Below the pieces are notes generated by a model. It was not told the DNA's origin and searched no databases. It worked only from the letters and a program-made list of their open reading frames with translations. A DNA stretch of 64,000 bases from Liriodendron chinense (Eukaryota > Streptophyta > Magnoliopsida > Magnoliales > Magnoliaceae): positions 1-64,000 of the forward strand of contig PVNU02002857.1 in assembly GCA_003013855.2 (NCBI GenBank), in the 5' to 3' direction. This document shows, piece by piece, positions 43,708 to 55,885 of the stretch (position 1 is its first letter; each line of letters starts with the position of its first letter). Position numbers and translations under genes: made by a program.

Positions 43708-45516
43708 GGGTGGGCGTCGTCTTACATTAGGATGGGGAGTCGAGGTCAAACAACTAGGCTTACTACTACTACTACTATAATCTGCCCAGATGACACAGGG
43801 CATCACATACATCCACAAGCATAGATACATTATAATATTATAAATTCATATCATTTAGTCATTTTATCGAGCATGTTATCAACAAAAAATAAATAGATGC
43901 ATTTCATCGAATATGTTATCCACTCATAACAGTTAGTAAGGGAATCACAATAACAATGTGATTTTAGCATTTATAATATAAACAATTTTAACAAAATCAA
44001 GTAATCACTAACTAAAACTTGACAAGAAAAACTTGAGGGTAGATCTTCAAATTATAGTCAAAATTTTACGATTCGGATGTAACCCGAACGACGAAAATTT
44101 GGGGAGAACCTCGCCTACCTACAATTAATTGTAAACTTAGGGTTAATCAGTTAGGATTTACTTTAATTAAACCCCTAATTAGGGTTTAGAGTTTAAGTGC
44201 CTTGGCTTTGGGAAAACCCTAAATAACTTTGATAAATCAGGGCAAGAGTTAGAGCATGACGGCATCATAAGGCATGGGCCTCACCAACACAATAGCCAGG
44301 GCCCCAATCCCTAGCATGAGCAAACCCTAAGTTAGGGCTTCAACAAAAAAAGGGTTTCTAACTTTACTAACATAAAAAGGAAGAAAATGGAAAGAAGAGA
44401 TAAAAGGAGAGGTAGGGGAACACCTTACCTAGCATAGGATGGAGAATCCGCCCAGAGATCGAAGGGTCTTGGCAGGAGATGTCGCGGAATGAACAAAAGC
44501 CAGTGAAAACTAGAAAATTCGAGATTTCCATGGACTTGAAAGAAGATTTGAAGAAGAAAAGAGGTTTGGGAGGATATGAGGAGGGTTAGAAGGGTTTTGG
44601 GAGTTTATGGTTGTTTAGGGTAGAAAAGAGGGGAAAATAAATGAAAGAGAGAGAGGTTCGAATGGGGTTTTAAAGCCCTTTTAAAAATAAAATTCATCAG
44701 GTTCGATAACCGAAGCCACAAGACTTTGAAAAATCAAACTTAGACAGAGTGTTTCGACTCGGGCTGAAGGCCTTTGGACGATCCTTCGATGCGCCGAAGA
44801 CCCTATTCTCAACCTTCTTTCGGTATGATCTCATATGGTCGGTTCAGCCTGCAGGCATCCTTCGGCGCGCCAAAGCCTGGCTGTTCAGAAAGTTTTCTAT
44901 TTGACTAGTTTTTCTGAAAGGTCACAGTTCCACTAGCCCCCTGGACAATGTCTGCTTATTTACATGTAATAATATTTAAGTAAATTTTCATTTACTTTAA
45001 GTTATTTCATGTAAATAAGGAAGTACCCCCCATTTGGATTCAATAAAAAATACTAAAAAAAATTAAATTTTCAATAATAAAGATTTTGATTTTTCATTTC
45101 AAGTATAAATCACAGATTTTTAGTATTTTTCAAAAAGTTTTACTTTAAAAAGGGAGGGTTTTTTGCCAAATATAAATCATTCAAAAATTCTGAAAGACTA
45201 AAATTAGACTAAAATACCAAAGACTAGTAAAATATTCATGATGGTTATATCGATTTATGAGTAGATTAGTAATTCGGGCTTTTACTTAGACTACAGACAT
45301 AGCGACATACCAGAGTCGAACTGGTTGTCAAAAAGCTCTTCCAAACTATGAGATTTTTCAACTCCTATTCCTTCCCTTCTTTGGGCAAAATCACTTATTT
45401 TGGTTCTAAATACGTACGAGGACACGTGCAGGCACGCACTATAATCAACAAATCAAAGGTAAGGCCTAAGGACTTTCGATTCCCAAGTTAGCAAAAATCT
45501 GGGGCATTACAGTTTA
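41986..45516. mobile_element. 3.5-kb solo-LTR-like insertion within the Copia RT
   Basis: 41991-45511 (3521 bp) starts TGTAATGCCCCG and ends GGGGCATTACA, with TG..CA ends and an 11-bp inverted terminus. The flanking 5-mers are GTCTA (41986-41990) and GTTTA (45512-45516), a 5-bp target duplication with one difference. Removing the insert rejoins the Copia RT reading (EEVY, then MAQPK). No gag or pol is inside. The long LTR and the TGTAAYGCCCC start recall chromovirus (Tekay/Del) LTRs, which is an inference. Confidence 0.78.
43631..43704. repeat. Compound microsatellite (TC)n(TA)n(GA)n
   Basis: A TC run, a TA run and a GA run follow one another inside the solo LTR. The TC and GA arms are complementary, so the stretch forms a natural palindrome. 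A short TAC run follows at about 43761-43778. Confidence 0.85.
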
Positions 45517-46500
45517 TATGGCTCAACCGAAAGGCGATGAGGATTAAATCTTTCCCACTCATGTATGCCACATGCACAAGTCAATCTATAAACTGAAATA
45601 AGCCCCACGTGCTTGGTTTGATAAGTTTCGAACTTACATCCTCGAACTCAAGTTTGTTAGCTCTCAAGAGGACACATCTCTCTTTGTTCATCATGTTGGC
45701 GGCACCATTACATACCTCTTGCTCTATGTAGACGATATTATTCTCACAGGAAGTAGTCCAACATTTATTCAGCATCTTATCAATCGGCTTCTTCTATGCT
45801 TTGCAATGAAAGACCTTGGTCGTTTGCACTTCTTCTTGGGCATTGAAGTCAGCCACAATTCTTAGGGCATGATACTTTCCCAAACCAAATATACATTAGA
45901 TCTGCTTTCTTGATCCAATATGCTCAGTGCAAAACCCATATCATCCCAAGTTGTTGGTCATACCAAACTCAGCCAGACACTTGTGATCCTTTAGATGATC
46001 TCACCGAGTATTGTAGTATTGTTAGCGCTCTTCAATATCTCACCTTAACAAGGCCTGACATCACCTTTGTAGTCAATCAAGTCTGTCAGTACATGCATGC
46101 TATGACTGCAGTTAAACAAATCCTTCATTTCCTCAAAGGCACATTAAAATTTGGACTTCATCTAAAGCCCAGACCACAACTCCTCATTGCTTACTATGAT
46201 GCTGATTGGTAGGTCATCCCACAGATCGTCGCTCCACTAGTGGCCACTGTGTATTCTTTGGCCATAGCCCTATCTCCTAGAGTGCCAAGAAGCAGCCCAC
46301 AGTTGCTCGCTCATCCACGAAATCTGAATATTGATGCTTAGCTCACAAGACACAAAAATCTCTTGGCTTCAAATGCTACTTTGGGATCTTCGAGTATTCC
46401 TCACCCCCTCATATGGTGTGATAATATTAGTGTCATTTCTCTTGCTTCAAATCCAATCTTCCATGCATAGACAAAACACATTGAAATTGATTACCTTTAT
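45512..46500 (+). pseudogene. Ty1-Copia pol remnant, rest of RT and RNase H
   Basis: This continues the element at 40580. Motifs are ITYLLLYVDDIILTGSS (RT catalytic YVDD), AMKDLGRLHFFLGIEVS, ALQYLTLTRPDITFVVNQVC and the RNase H stretch LLIAYYDADW followed by a stop. Several in-frame stops make it non-functional. No 3' LTR was recognised before the poly-C tract at about 46520. Confidence 0.85.
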
Positions 46501-46519
46501 GTCTAAGATCCTTCATGAT

Positions 46520-46549
46520 CCCCCCCTCCCCCCCCCCCCCCCCCCCCCC
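46520..46549. repeat. Poly-C tract
   Basis: A run of about 30 C, broken by one T. It is close to the end of the Copia remnant and may be an assembly-sensitive site. Confidence 0.85.
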
Positions 46550-46832
46550 ATCTTTCTTAAAAGTATTTTATACTTAATTGATTTTTAGTAAATAAGTAAT
46601 GATAATTATTTATTAACCAATCTAACTTATCTCAAATAAGTTACTTAACTGTTGCCATCAATAAGAAAACCAACTAATTTGGTGGTATCCAAATGGACCC
46701 ATAATTTTTTTTTCTTTTTTATTAGTATCAATTAATTTTTCCAGACTCATGAATCTTCTTTTATTAAGGTGCATTTTGTTGCACCAAATATAATGAAATA
46801 TCATGATATTCTCCACCAAATCAGATTCATTA

Positions 46833-46975
46833 ATCATGAAATTTCAAGATATTTGGTCCAAACGGCATACCCATATCCATTCCATTCAAATCATGAAATT
46901 TCAAGATACTATTTGGTCCAAATGGCACACCCATATCTATTCCATTCATATCATGAAATTTCAAGATACCATCCC
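46833..46975. repeat. Three tandem copies of a 57-60 bp unit
   Basis: ATCATGAAATTTCAAGATA starts at 46833, 46890 and 46950, with CCCATATCCATTCCATTCA in each spacer. No gene is associated. Confidence 0.85.
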
Positions 46976-47554
46976 CTGTTTAATGGACAATCACCTAGAG
47001 CCCCTAACTTTTCGGAGAGCTCATCTGGTGGTGTCCTAAAAAATTGGGTGGGTGGGGTAGCCTTTATTGATGGTTTAGATGTCATACACACCATGCTAGC
47101 CCTGGCGCACATGTAGTTATAAGAACTTTGTGAAGATTCTGAGAAAATATTTATTTGATATTATTCATCATGTATTGCATACATTTATAGAGAAGTTACA
47201 GCAAGGGCATCCCCAAACACAAGGGATACTGAGGCATTCAAGGAAAATATACAAGGTATGCTATGGCTAGAGATTTACAAGAGAATCTACAGGATCATAC
47301 AGCTGTAATGTTGTAGCTGTAATGTTAATGCGCCCCCTCAAGTTGGTGCATGAGGGTCTATCAAGCCCAACTTGGACATTAGAGAGTGAAAATCAGCATG
47401 ACCAAGCGGTTTTGTGAAGGCATCTGCAAGTTGTCGAGATGTAGAAATGTAGGCAATTTTAAGGACCCATCTTGGTTTTTTTCTGGATTAGCGGCAATAT
47501 GTAAAGCAGCTTGATTGTCATAAAACAGTGTACAAGGCTGGTTTGTTGAAACAC

Positions 47555-49422
47555 CTAAGTCTTGGAGAAGTTATTGAAGCCAAGAGATTTTGCAAGTTGC
47601 ATTCGCCATAGAATGATACTCGGCTTCAGCGGAGGATCGTGACACAGAATGTTGCTTCTTAGTTTTCTAAGAAATTGGACTGTGACCCAAAAAAATACAA
47701 TAACCGCTAGTAGATCGCCTTGTTGTTGGGCAGCTGGCCCAATCAGAGTCGCAGTAGCCATACAATTGCAAATCACAATTGGAGGAGAGAAGAATACCCT
47801 CACCAGGTGTGCCTTTGAGATAGCGTAGAACTCTGTAAGCGGCATCCATGTGGGGCTTACGAGGCTCATGCATGAATTAACTAAGAAGATTAACCGAGAA
47901 AACAATGCCCGGCTGGGTGATGGTGAGATATATGAGTCGACCAACAAGCCATCTATAGAGGGAGGGATCAGTTAATAATTCTCCATCAGTGGATGTGAGT
48001 TTTAAATGTTGCTCCATTGGAGAAGTCAAAGCCTTGGCTCCAAGATAACCAGCATCTTTTAAGATATCCAACGTGTATTTACGCTGGGAAAGGAGTAGGC
48101 CTTGTTGAGAACGAACCAACTCAATGTCGAGAAAATATTTGAGGTTGCCAAGATCTTTGATGTTGAACTTAGTATGCAAGAGGAGCTTTAGGCAAGAAAT
48201 GGTTTTTGGATCGTCACCAGTGATGAGGAGATCGTCGACATAAACCAAGATATAAGTATGACTAGTCTTGATATGCTGTAGGAAGAGAGAGTAATCTGCC
48301 TTAGATTGGGCGAAGCCTGCACTAAGGAGGATCTCAGAAAGTTTTGTAAACCAATTTCTCGAAGCTTGTTTCAGCCCTTACAAGGATTTGTTTAGTTTAC
48401 AAATGCGAGACGCCCCCTATCGAGAATAACCAGGTGGGATTTTCATATAAACATCCTCATCAAGATGGCCATGTAAAAATGCATTGTGAACGTCCATCTG
48501 GTGTAAGGTCCAATTACAAGCACTAGCAACAGCAAGAAGGCAGCGTAAAGTGACTAATTTAGCCACATGAGCAAAGGTTTCATGGTAGTCTAGCCCTTCT
48601 TGTTGGGTATGTCCTTTGGCTACTAAACAGGCTTTATACCATTTAATGGAACCACCGCATGATGCTTGACTTTGAACACCCATTTACAGCCGATGAGTTT
48701 TTTATCGGGTGGAAGAGTAGTGAGCATCCATGTATTGTTTGCCTCCAAAGCTTGAATTTCAGTTGCCATGGTTCTCTCCAATGTGGTTCCTTAATAGCTT
48801 AGGTAAAGGTTGTTGGTTCTGAAATGGAAGTTATAGCAACTAGAAAAGCACGATGAGATGGGGAAAATTTATCCTAAGTCAAAAAATGGGACAACACATA
48901 TGGTGTACTTTTAGGATTTACCTCTGAAGAAGTCGTTGGAGGTGGGTTGGAGACAACAACAGAGCATTCGAAATCAGCAAGATGCCATGGGGCAATCTTG
49001 GGTCGAGTGGAGCGTCGGACTATTGGAGATAATGGGATGTCACTGGGGACAGATATTTGAGAATGTTCACCTGAATCTACTATAGTGAGTGAGCTTTGAT
49101 TAACGTTACAATGAGTAAAAGAGTGATCAAGTATAGGATGAGGGATAACAGCATGATGCGTAGGTTCAGGGGAAATGTTATGGAAGGGGAAAATCGACTC
49201 ATGGAATATAACATCCCGGCTGGAAAAAAAGGTTTTCGTGTCAAGATCATAAACTTTGTAACCCCATTGGCTATACGGATAGCCAATGAATACACAACGA
49301 CGTGCTCGTGCATCAAACTTATTTTTGTGGTTTATGTTATGCGCATAACATAAGAAACCAAAAACACGCAAATGCTTATAAGTCAAAGAAACTTTAAATA
49401 GGATCTCATGAGGACTTTTCAA
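47555..49422 (-). pseudogene. Copia integrase C-terminus, RT and RNase H
   Basis: It starts directly at KSPHEILFK, the far end of integrase (then FGFLCYAHNINHKNKFDARA). It continues through the hinge to RT (YKACLVAKGHTQQEGLDY, LHQMDVHNAFLHGHLDEDVY, a broken stretch, then MVYVDDLLITGDDPK) and RNase H (LQLYGYCDSDWASCPTTRRS). RT is in several frames with stops near 48683, 48417 and 47877. Functional RT is not possible. Confidence 0.85.
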
Positions 49423-50978
49423 GGTGTTGAAGACGCGAAGTAGACATATGCCCTAAACGCCAATGCCAAAGATCAAATTGTGTAGCAGAAAAAACAACAT
49501 CATTTGCCGGTTGAAGAAGATAAAGTCCTCCCTGTTGTCTACCCACTCCAATCATCTTCTTGGAGTGCAGGTCCTGCAAGATACAATGGTCAGGGTAGAA
49601 TATGACGGCATAATGAAGGTTGTTGGTAATAGCACTAACATATAACAAATTATGTTTATAGGTTGGAACACAAAGCACGTTGGAAAGAGGTAAAGTAGGT
49701 GATAAGGAAATGTCACCGGCTTTGGTAGTGGGAATGAGATCACCATTAGGTAGGCGAATCGGGTTCAGAAAAAGGTTGGAGTTAACATTGGTGAAGTATG
49801 AACTAGATGATGCCATATGATTAGTTGCCCTTGTGTCAATGATCCAGGGGCTGGAGAACAAAGGGAATGTGGAGCTATCAGCAAACTTACCTGCTAGGTT
49901 GGCACTTGGATTTGAACTACCTAAGGAGAGAAGATTCAATAGCTAATTATATTGCTCAATAGTGAACTGAGGGGCTGGGGCTGAGGCTTCAAGAGGGTCT
50001 GATTGGGCATTGTTGGTGGCGTGAGGACCAACACGTCGAGGACGACAATCAAAGCTACTCTGAGGAGGGTACCCGTGATTGATATGGTAGGGATCTTCTG
50101 TATGGCCAAGGTTGCCACAGTAGTTGCATCGAGGACATTCACGACGTGGCTTGGATGTATTTCTACGGCCAGAATTCTATTGGTTTTGGACAACAGTAGC
50201 AGCAGATGGTGTAGAGTCAATGACAATGGTCTCATTGGCTACAGAGACAGTGCCATCAAGATGGGACTCGTACCTAACACACATGAGTCGTTGATTTTCT
50301 TCTTGAAGGACAAGACTATAAGCCTTGTTGACAGCAGGTAGTGGGTCCATTAATAGGATTTGGCTGCGGATAGCATAGAATGAGTCATTAAGGCCCATTA
50401 AAAACTGCATAAGATGCTCTTCTCGTTAGAGAATAGCAAGGGGCATTTGTGGCTCCATAGGAACAAGAAGGTAGGGCAAGGTAAGATGACAACTCATCCC
50501 AGAGAGCTTTTAGCCTGGTATAATAGGTAGAAATAGAAAGTTTCTCTTGATGATGATTAATAACTTCACGTCGAATACGGTAAACTTATGCAGCATTCCC
50601 TTGGGAAAAATGTTCCCGAAGATTTGTCCACATTGCAGTGGCAGTATCCGAGTAAATGATGCTATCACGAAGTTCTTTGGTGATGGCATTGAGCAGCCAT
50701 GAGAGGACCATCGTATTGCAACGAGACCATGATCCATGACTTGGAGAAGAGATATCAGGTTGGGGTATAGAACCATCAATGAACCCAAGTTTGTTCTTGG
50801 TAGTGAGAGCCATTTTTATAGCCCTACTCCATGTGTGATAGTTATTACCATCAAGGGGAGTAGAGATGAGAATTGATCTAAGGTAATCTGATGGATGGAG
50901 GTAGAATGGATTGCCGTAATTGTCAGTAGGCAAGTTGGATGAAGAATCTTGAGAGACAATTGAGCTATCAGTTGACAT
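49406..50978 (-). pseudogene. Copia gag and protease region
   Basis: Gag begins MSTDSSIVSQDSS and includes LDGNNYHTWSRAIKMALTTK and MVLSWLLNAITKELRDS. The frame is then broken near 50580 and resumes (50410-50177, MQFLMGLNDSFYAIRSQILL). The protease motif reads PWIIDTRATNHMASSSSYF; the expected catalytic D-T-G is D-T-R, an inactivating change. The GAG-pre-integrase motif FDLWHWRLGHMSTSRLQHL ends at 49406, where the deletion begins. Confidence 0.85.
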
Positions 50979-51232
50979 TGTTAATGGAAGAAAAACGTAG
51001 GAAAGAAGATGAAGAAAGTGTCTCTGATACGATGTGAAGATTCCGAGAAAATATTTACTTGATATTATTCATTATGTATTGTATACATTTATAGAGAAGT
51101 TACAGCAGGGGAATCCCCAAACATAAGGGATACTGAGGCATTCAAGGAAAATATACAAGGTATGTTATGGCTAGAGATTTACAAGAGAATCTACAGGATC
51201 ATATAGCTGTAATGTTGTAGCTGTAATATTAA

Positions 51233-53660
51233 TAAAATTCTCATTTACAACTAGCTGAACATAAGAATTTTCCTAATTTGAATTATCGTAGTAGACATTA
51301 AATAGGGGATGATAAGGGCGCGTGTTTGGATGATAAGTTACTGTAACTTAAAACACATTGGGGTTATTGAAAAACCCAATTCACTAATGTTGTGACAGTG
51401 GAGCCCACGTTAATGTATGTTTAATATATCTACTCTATCCATCCATTTTGACAGCTCATTTTTGGGTATTAGCCCAAAATGGGCACATCCAAATCACAGG
51501 TGGACCACACCACAGGAAACAATGGTCATTGAATGCCCAAAATGAAAAACTTCCTAGGGCCCACCATAATGTTTATTTGCCATCCAACCTATTGATAAGT
51601 CACTCCTACCTAAGTTTTTGACCGTCTAATATTTCATTTCTTGGGTGAACAGGAGGCAACGGACTTGATGGATGGCATCAATCTAATGCACATTTTCTTT
51701 TGAAATTTCTCTTGGCAATCTCTCTTCTAAAATTTCTGGGCTACACTGACCGCCTTAAGCAAGAGCAATTGACTTAGTTCTGTATGACCCACTGTGATAT
51801 ACATGTCGCAAGCTCATGTTATGTTAGAGTATCAGATTTTTTTTGTTTTTCTTTTTTAAGGAAAAAAGGCATAGCCAAAACAGGAATAGGCCCCACCATG
51901 GAAAACAATGGAGATGGAAATGCCAAATATTGAAACTTTCTTCGGCCCACCTTGGTGTAGATATACAATCTAACCCATTCATAAGGTCATTACTATTAAG
52001 ATGAAAGGAATTAAAACACAAATTCCCGCTTAATCCAAAACTTCTATAAGAAAACTTCAATGTTGCAAGTTCAATCAACTAATTTCTTAGGCTGTGGCCC
52101 ACTTGAGCTGTAAAATTGTTCTTTTTTCTTTATCTCTATTCCTAAATGAGATGACACAGTAAATTGATGTAGTACATGGTATAAATACATTCTTAGTATG
52201 GTTGGACTAAAATAAGGCCAAACATAAGTGGAAGTAATTCATTAGATTCAGCTCAGTCTTATGTAGGGTAATGATGTAATAGGGCCCAGGCACGTCCGAT
52301 TTGAATAAATTCATTCAGATATGAAGAAATTGTTGTTTAAAGTATGAACCGTAAATTGGCCATAACTCTTTATATGGGTAGCATTATAAGATGCATAACC
52401 TATCTTTACTGTAATGAGCCATCCGGGGTCAACTGACCTATCAAGTGGATCATGTCTATCCGTTTAGTAAGAAAGTGCATGCTTCCCATTAGAAAATAGT
52501 AATTCTGATTTTTATCATATTTTTTTATTTTTAGATTCACTCTTTTTTTTTATTTTTTTATTTTTTTTAAATTAACTTGTAATCTTGCTACCACTCTTCC
52601 TTTATCCGCACTTTTTAATTTTGGCAAGTTGGGCTTTTGATGAGTTTTACTATTTTGTGCGATTAGGGTTAGAATTTTGCTATTTTGGATAATTTCAAAC
52701 TACGATTTTAATTTTCTTTATTAATGATGTAATTGAGAAATTATACATATTAGAAAATTATTCAATAAAATATTCAAATTTTCCCTTATTATTTCTTGTG
52801 AGTTTAAGAACTTCTTCGTGGATTCAAGGTTTAGATTACTTGAAAAAGATGGTGATCTTTCTCATTATCTCTTCATACTTTACTACCTAATAAATGAACC
52901 AAGTGAAAATAACACCAGCATCTTAGCAAATTTAGTAGAGTTTTGGTCAAGGCTCTCTTTATTTCTAGGAAAGACTCGCAGGCTGACTTGCCTTGACGGG
53001 CCTAACCCAGGCCAAATAAATAAGCCAAGTCAGTAAATCTTTAAGCCATGATCTCAAAATCAATATCTTCAAGAATTCTGGTGCACCTAGAAGTCGCCGT
53101 GGCCAATAAAATAATGGGACCAGTATTTTAGAGCCGTGACCTAACTGTTGGTGGTCCACTAAAAAATGATCCAATCAATGGTCCAATCAATTACATCAAC
53201 GAGGCATTCTCCATCCTGACGGTAGAAAGTACCCTACTAAAATGGTGAATCACTTCCACCGGAAATGTTTATTATTATTATTAATATTTATCTATTTATT
53301 TTTTATTCCTTTGTGACCGGACCCATGAACCAGTCCAACCAAGATGTGGGCCTGGGTCTCCCAACTGTTTAGGCAGCTTTGGTGGAGTTAACGTCCATCC
53401 GTTGAAGCATATCACAAAGTTAAAAAGCAACGGCCTGGATCGGTTATTGGCACTTTGGAATGATGGTTTCTGAAAGATTATTTGTTTGGAAGCTGAGAAT
53501 AAGGTTGGAGAATATTCCTTCCGAGTCGTCGACAATGAATACGTACGTTTTCACCGCTACAAGTAGGCATGTAGGACAGTAGGAGCGTGCCACTCCTAGT
53601 AATGATTGGTGGGCCAGGCTCGTGGCGATGGGCGCGGATTGGTTACGGATTGGTTACTAC
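51233..53660. other. Non-coding MITE-type spacer
   Basis: No gene is recognised. Several stretches have the 'tccatccattttgacag...ggcccaccataatg' wording seen elsewhere in the window, notably 51340-51620 and 51800-52100. T-rich runs occur at 52480-52600. Short ORFs show no family resemblance. Confidence 0.45.
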
Positions 53661-54160
53661 CTTCACGTACCTAGAGACGGATGATCCTGTCAGTGGCTAT
53701 GTCGGGCCCAAAATGACGCATACATTTTATGTAAGCCGTCTGTCCATTTTGAAAGCTAATTTTAGCGCACTAGCCCAAAATGGAGATAGATCGAAGGCTA
53801 AAGTGGACCACCCCATAAGAAAAAGTGGATATTAACTGTCTACCGTTGAAATTTTCTAGAGGATTATAGAAGTTTTGGATGAAGCTGATATTTACATTTT
53901 TCCTTTGTCAAGGTTTATGTGACGGTTTTAAAAGGTTTGATGGTTAATAAGTGGCCCTAGGAATGGTTCAACGGTGGGTATCATTGTCTCTTGTGCTTCT
54001 GGTCCAATTGAGCCTTTGATCTGCCTCCTTCTTTGGGATTATGTTATAAATTATCTTTAAAAATGGATTGGCGAATTAGATAAAACACATACAATATGAT
54101 GGGACCCACAGAGCCTTGAAAAGACCATCCGTCTCTAGCTACGTCCTGGCAGGGGATCTG
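53661..54160. mobile_element. MITE-like element with imperfect inverted ends
   Basis: The left end, near 53669, has ACGTACCTAGAGACGGATGA followed by a GGGCCC word. The right end, near 54100-54153, is the diverged inverse (CCATCCGTCTCTAGCTACGT). The interior has the common descriptor-like wording 'ccaccgtt...cctaggaatgg'. No coding sequence is present. Confidence 0.55.
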
Positions 54161-54920
54161 TGGGGCCACCGATCCATCCATTTTGATAGATCAATTTTAG
54201 GGCTTGACCCCAAAAATGAGGTAGATTGAAGGCATAAGTAGACCATACTACAGAAAGCAGTGGAGATTAAATTCCCACCGTGGAAAACCTCCTAAGTCCA
54301 CCGTTGATGTTTATTTTCCAGGACCCCCCCTCTGGCGTGGTCCACTAGAGCCTTGAATCTGCCTCCATTATACATCATAGTGGCCCCACGCATAGCCCTG
54401 ACAGGATCGTATTTCTGTAGCTAGGTCCTGGTGGGAGTAGTACCCAGCCGCGACCATTGAATGCTAACACTACTAGATGGTGATCTGTGGTCCCCATCAC
54501 GATGGATGTATTTTATCCATTCCATTCATCCATTTTCCGGCTGATTTTAGGGCATAGCATAAAAAGAGGATTATCAGGCGGAAAAACAGTGGTGATTGAA
54601 CCACCTTTAAAAAGTTCTGGGGGCCATAAAAGTTTTGGATCAAGCTGATATTTGTGTATTTCATTCATCCAGATCTGTGTGACATAATCAACGGGTTGGA
54701 TGGAAAAGATAAACGTTACAGCGGGACCTAAGAATCTTTTAATGGTGTGTTCAATCATCACTGTTTTTTTGTTGTGTGGTTCACTTGAAATTTGTATCTG
54801 CCTCATTTATTGGCTCATGTCCTGAAATAATGATCCAAAATAGATGAACGGCATGGATAAAATACATACACCGTGGTGGGGCCACATAACACTCCTCAGT
54901 AGCTAGGTCCCCATTGGTAG
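54140..54920. mobile_element. Cluster of related MITE-like copies
   Basis: At least two further stretches (about 54140-54440 and 54470-54915) share the words GTAGCTAGGTCC or CTAGCTACGTCC at their ends and 'gatttatccatt / gggccac' wording inside. They look like tandem or nested copies of the 53661-54160 family; exact borders are unclear. Confidence 0.45.
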
Positions 54921-55099
54921 TGTCAATATGCAATCCGCTTCCCAGACCATCCGTGGAACAAGGTCTGCTGCCCCACATGCACCACGAGGAACCACTTCAA
55001 AACCCACACGCAAACATACTTGCCACAAAACTGGCCACTGTGTTGAACATCCTAGCTGTGTGCTAGGTGGGACTCACATGAAGATTGTCATGGGGAGAG

Positions 55100-55796
55100 C
55101 CGGCCCACATATGGGAAGAAGCCCAAAAGCTCAAGGGCCCAAAGTATCAGTCCTCAACTTAGAACGAGGCAAAGGGATGTGACCGCGAGCTCAATTGACT
55201 TCGACAACTTTGGATAGCATAGCAAAATCATAGCTTGGTTGACGGCTAAGGCCGTGGACCAATGACTTTTCGCCCAGGAGGTGCACACCATTGAGAACCT
55301 CGTCGTGCCCGAGGAAGGTCTCCAATCCAAAATGAACCCTAAATGAGGGAGCTCGGTGTCCGAGTTCAACAGATGAGATTGGTCGACCACCTAGAGGTGG
55401 TCGGTATATCCGAGCAGATTCGGATATTTCAAGATTTATTTCTATTCCTAGCAAGACCTCTTTGACACAATCAGGAGGATGGATCTTACTAAATATGGAT
55501 TCTACCTACCTATCTTAGCAAGATCTAACTCTCCAGAAGCTTTCCTTGGGCCTTATAAATAGAGCCTGGATCTCCACCTTCAAGGTACGAAACTACTTAG
55601 CCTACAAAACCTTATTCTGTCAAATCCCAAGATTGCCCACTGTAAATCATAGCTTGGAAGACTTTCTTCATCTCTTGCAAGTCCAGCGAACCCCGGAGGG
55701 TTTCCAACATCCTGCATTTAGGGAGAACCAAAGGGCGAAAGGCAACATGGCCGACCTTAGTCGACCTTATTCATTGTCCATATTCGTGCAAAAACA
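55100..55796 (+). repeat. Probable 5' LTR of a second Tat-like Gypsy remnant
   Basis: A TATAAATAG box at 55554-55562 lies in a non-coding stretch ending CA at 55796. Directly after comes TTGGCGTCGTCTATGG, resembling the TTGGCGCCGTCTGTGGG found after LTRs of many Tat/Athila elements. The left border is not defined and no matching 3' LTR is in the window. Confidence 0.55.
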
Positions 55797-55885
55797 GTTG
55801 GCGTCGTCTATGGAAAAATGACTAGGTTCATGTTCTCACCATCTGAGTTCGACATTCAAAATTAGTTCTTCTCCATACCATCGAC

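Larger units (their letters stand above)
47129..51232 (-). mobile_element. Ty1-Copia LTR retrotransposon, 4.1 kb, integrase core deleted
   Basis: LTRs of 200 bp (47129-47328 and 51033-51232) match closely, with about ten differences. On the minus strand the order is 5' LTR, a weak primer-binding site (TCGTATCAGAGA, resembling the initiator tRNA-Met site), gag, protease, RT, RNase H, a purine-rich tract GAGGGGGCG beside 47329, and 3' LTR. The element is shorter than a full Copia because the integrase core is missing. No clear target duplication was found. Confidence 0.87.

Noticed and set aside
46331..46588. ORF with a poly-Pro stretch
   Set aside because: The prolines come from the poly-C tract and the upstream part is an off-frame Copia remnant.
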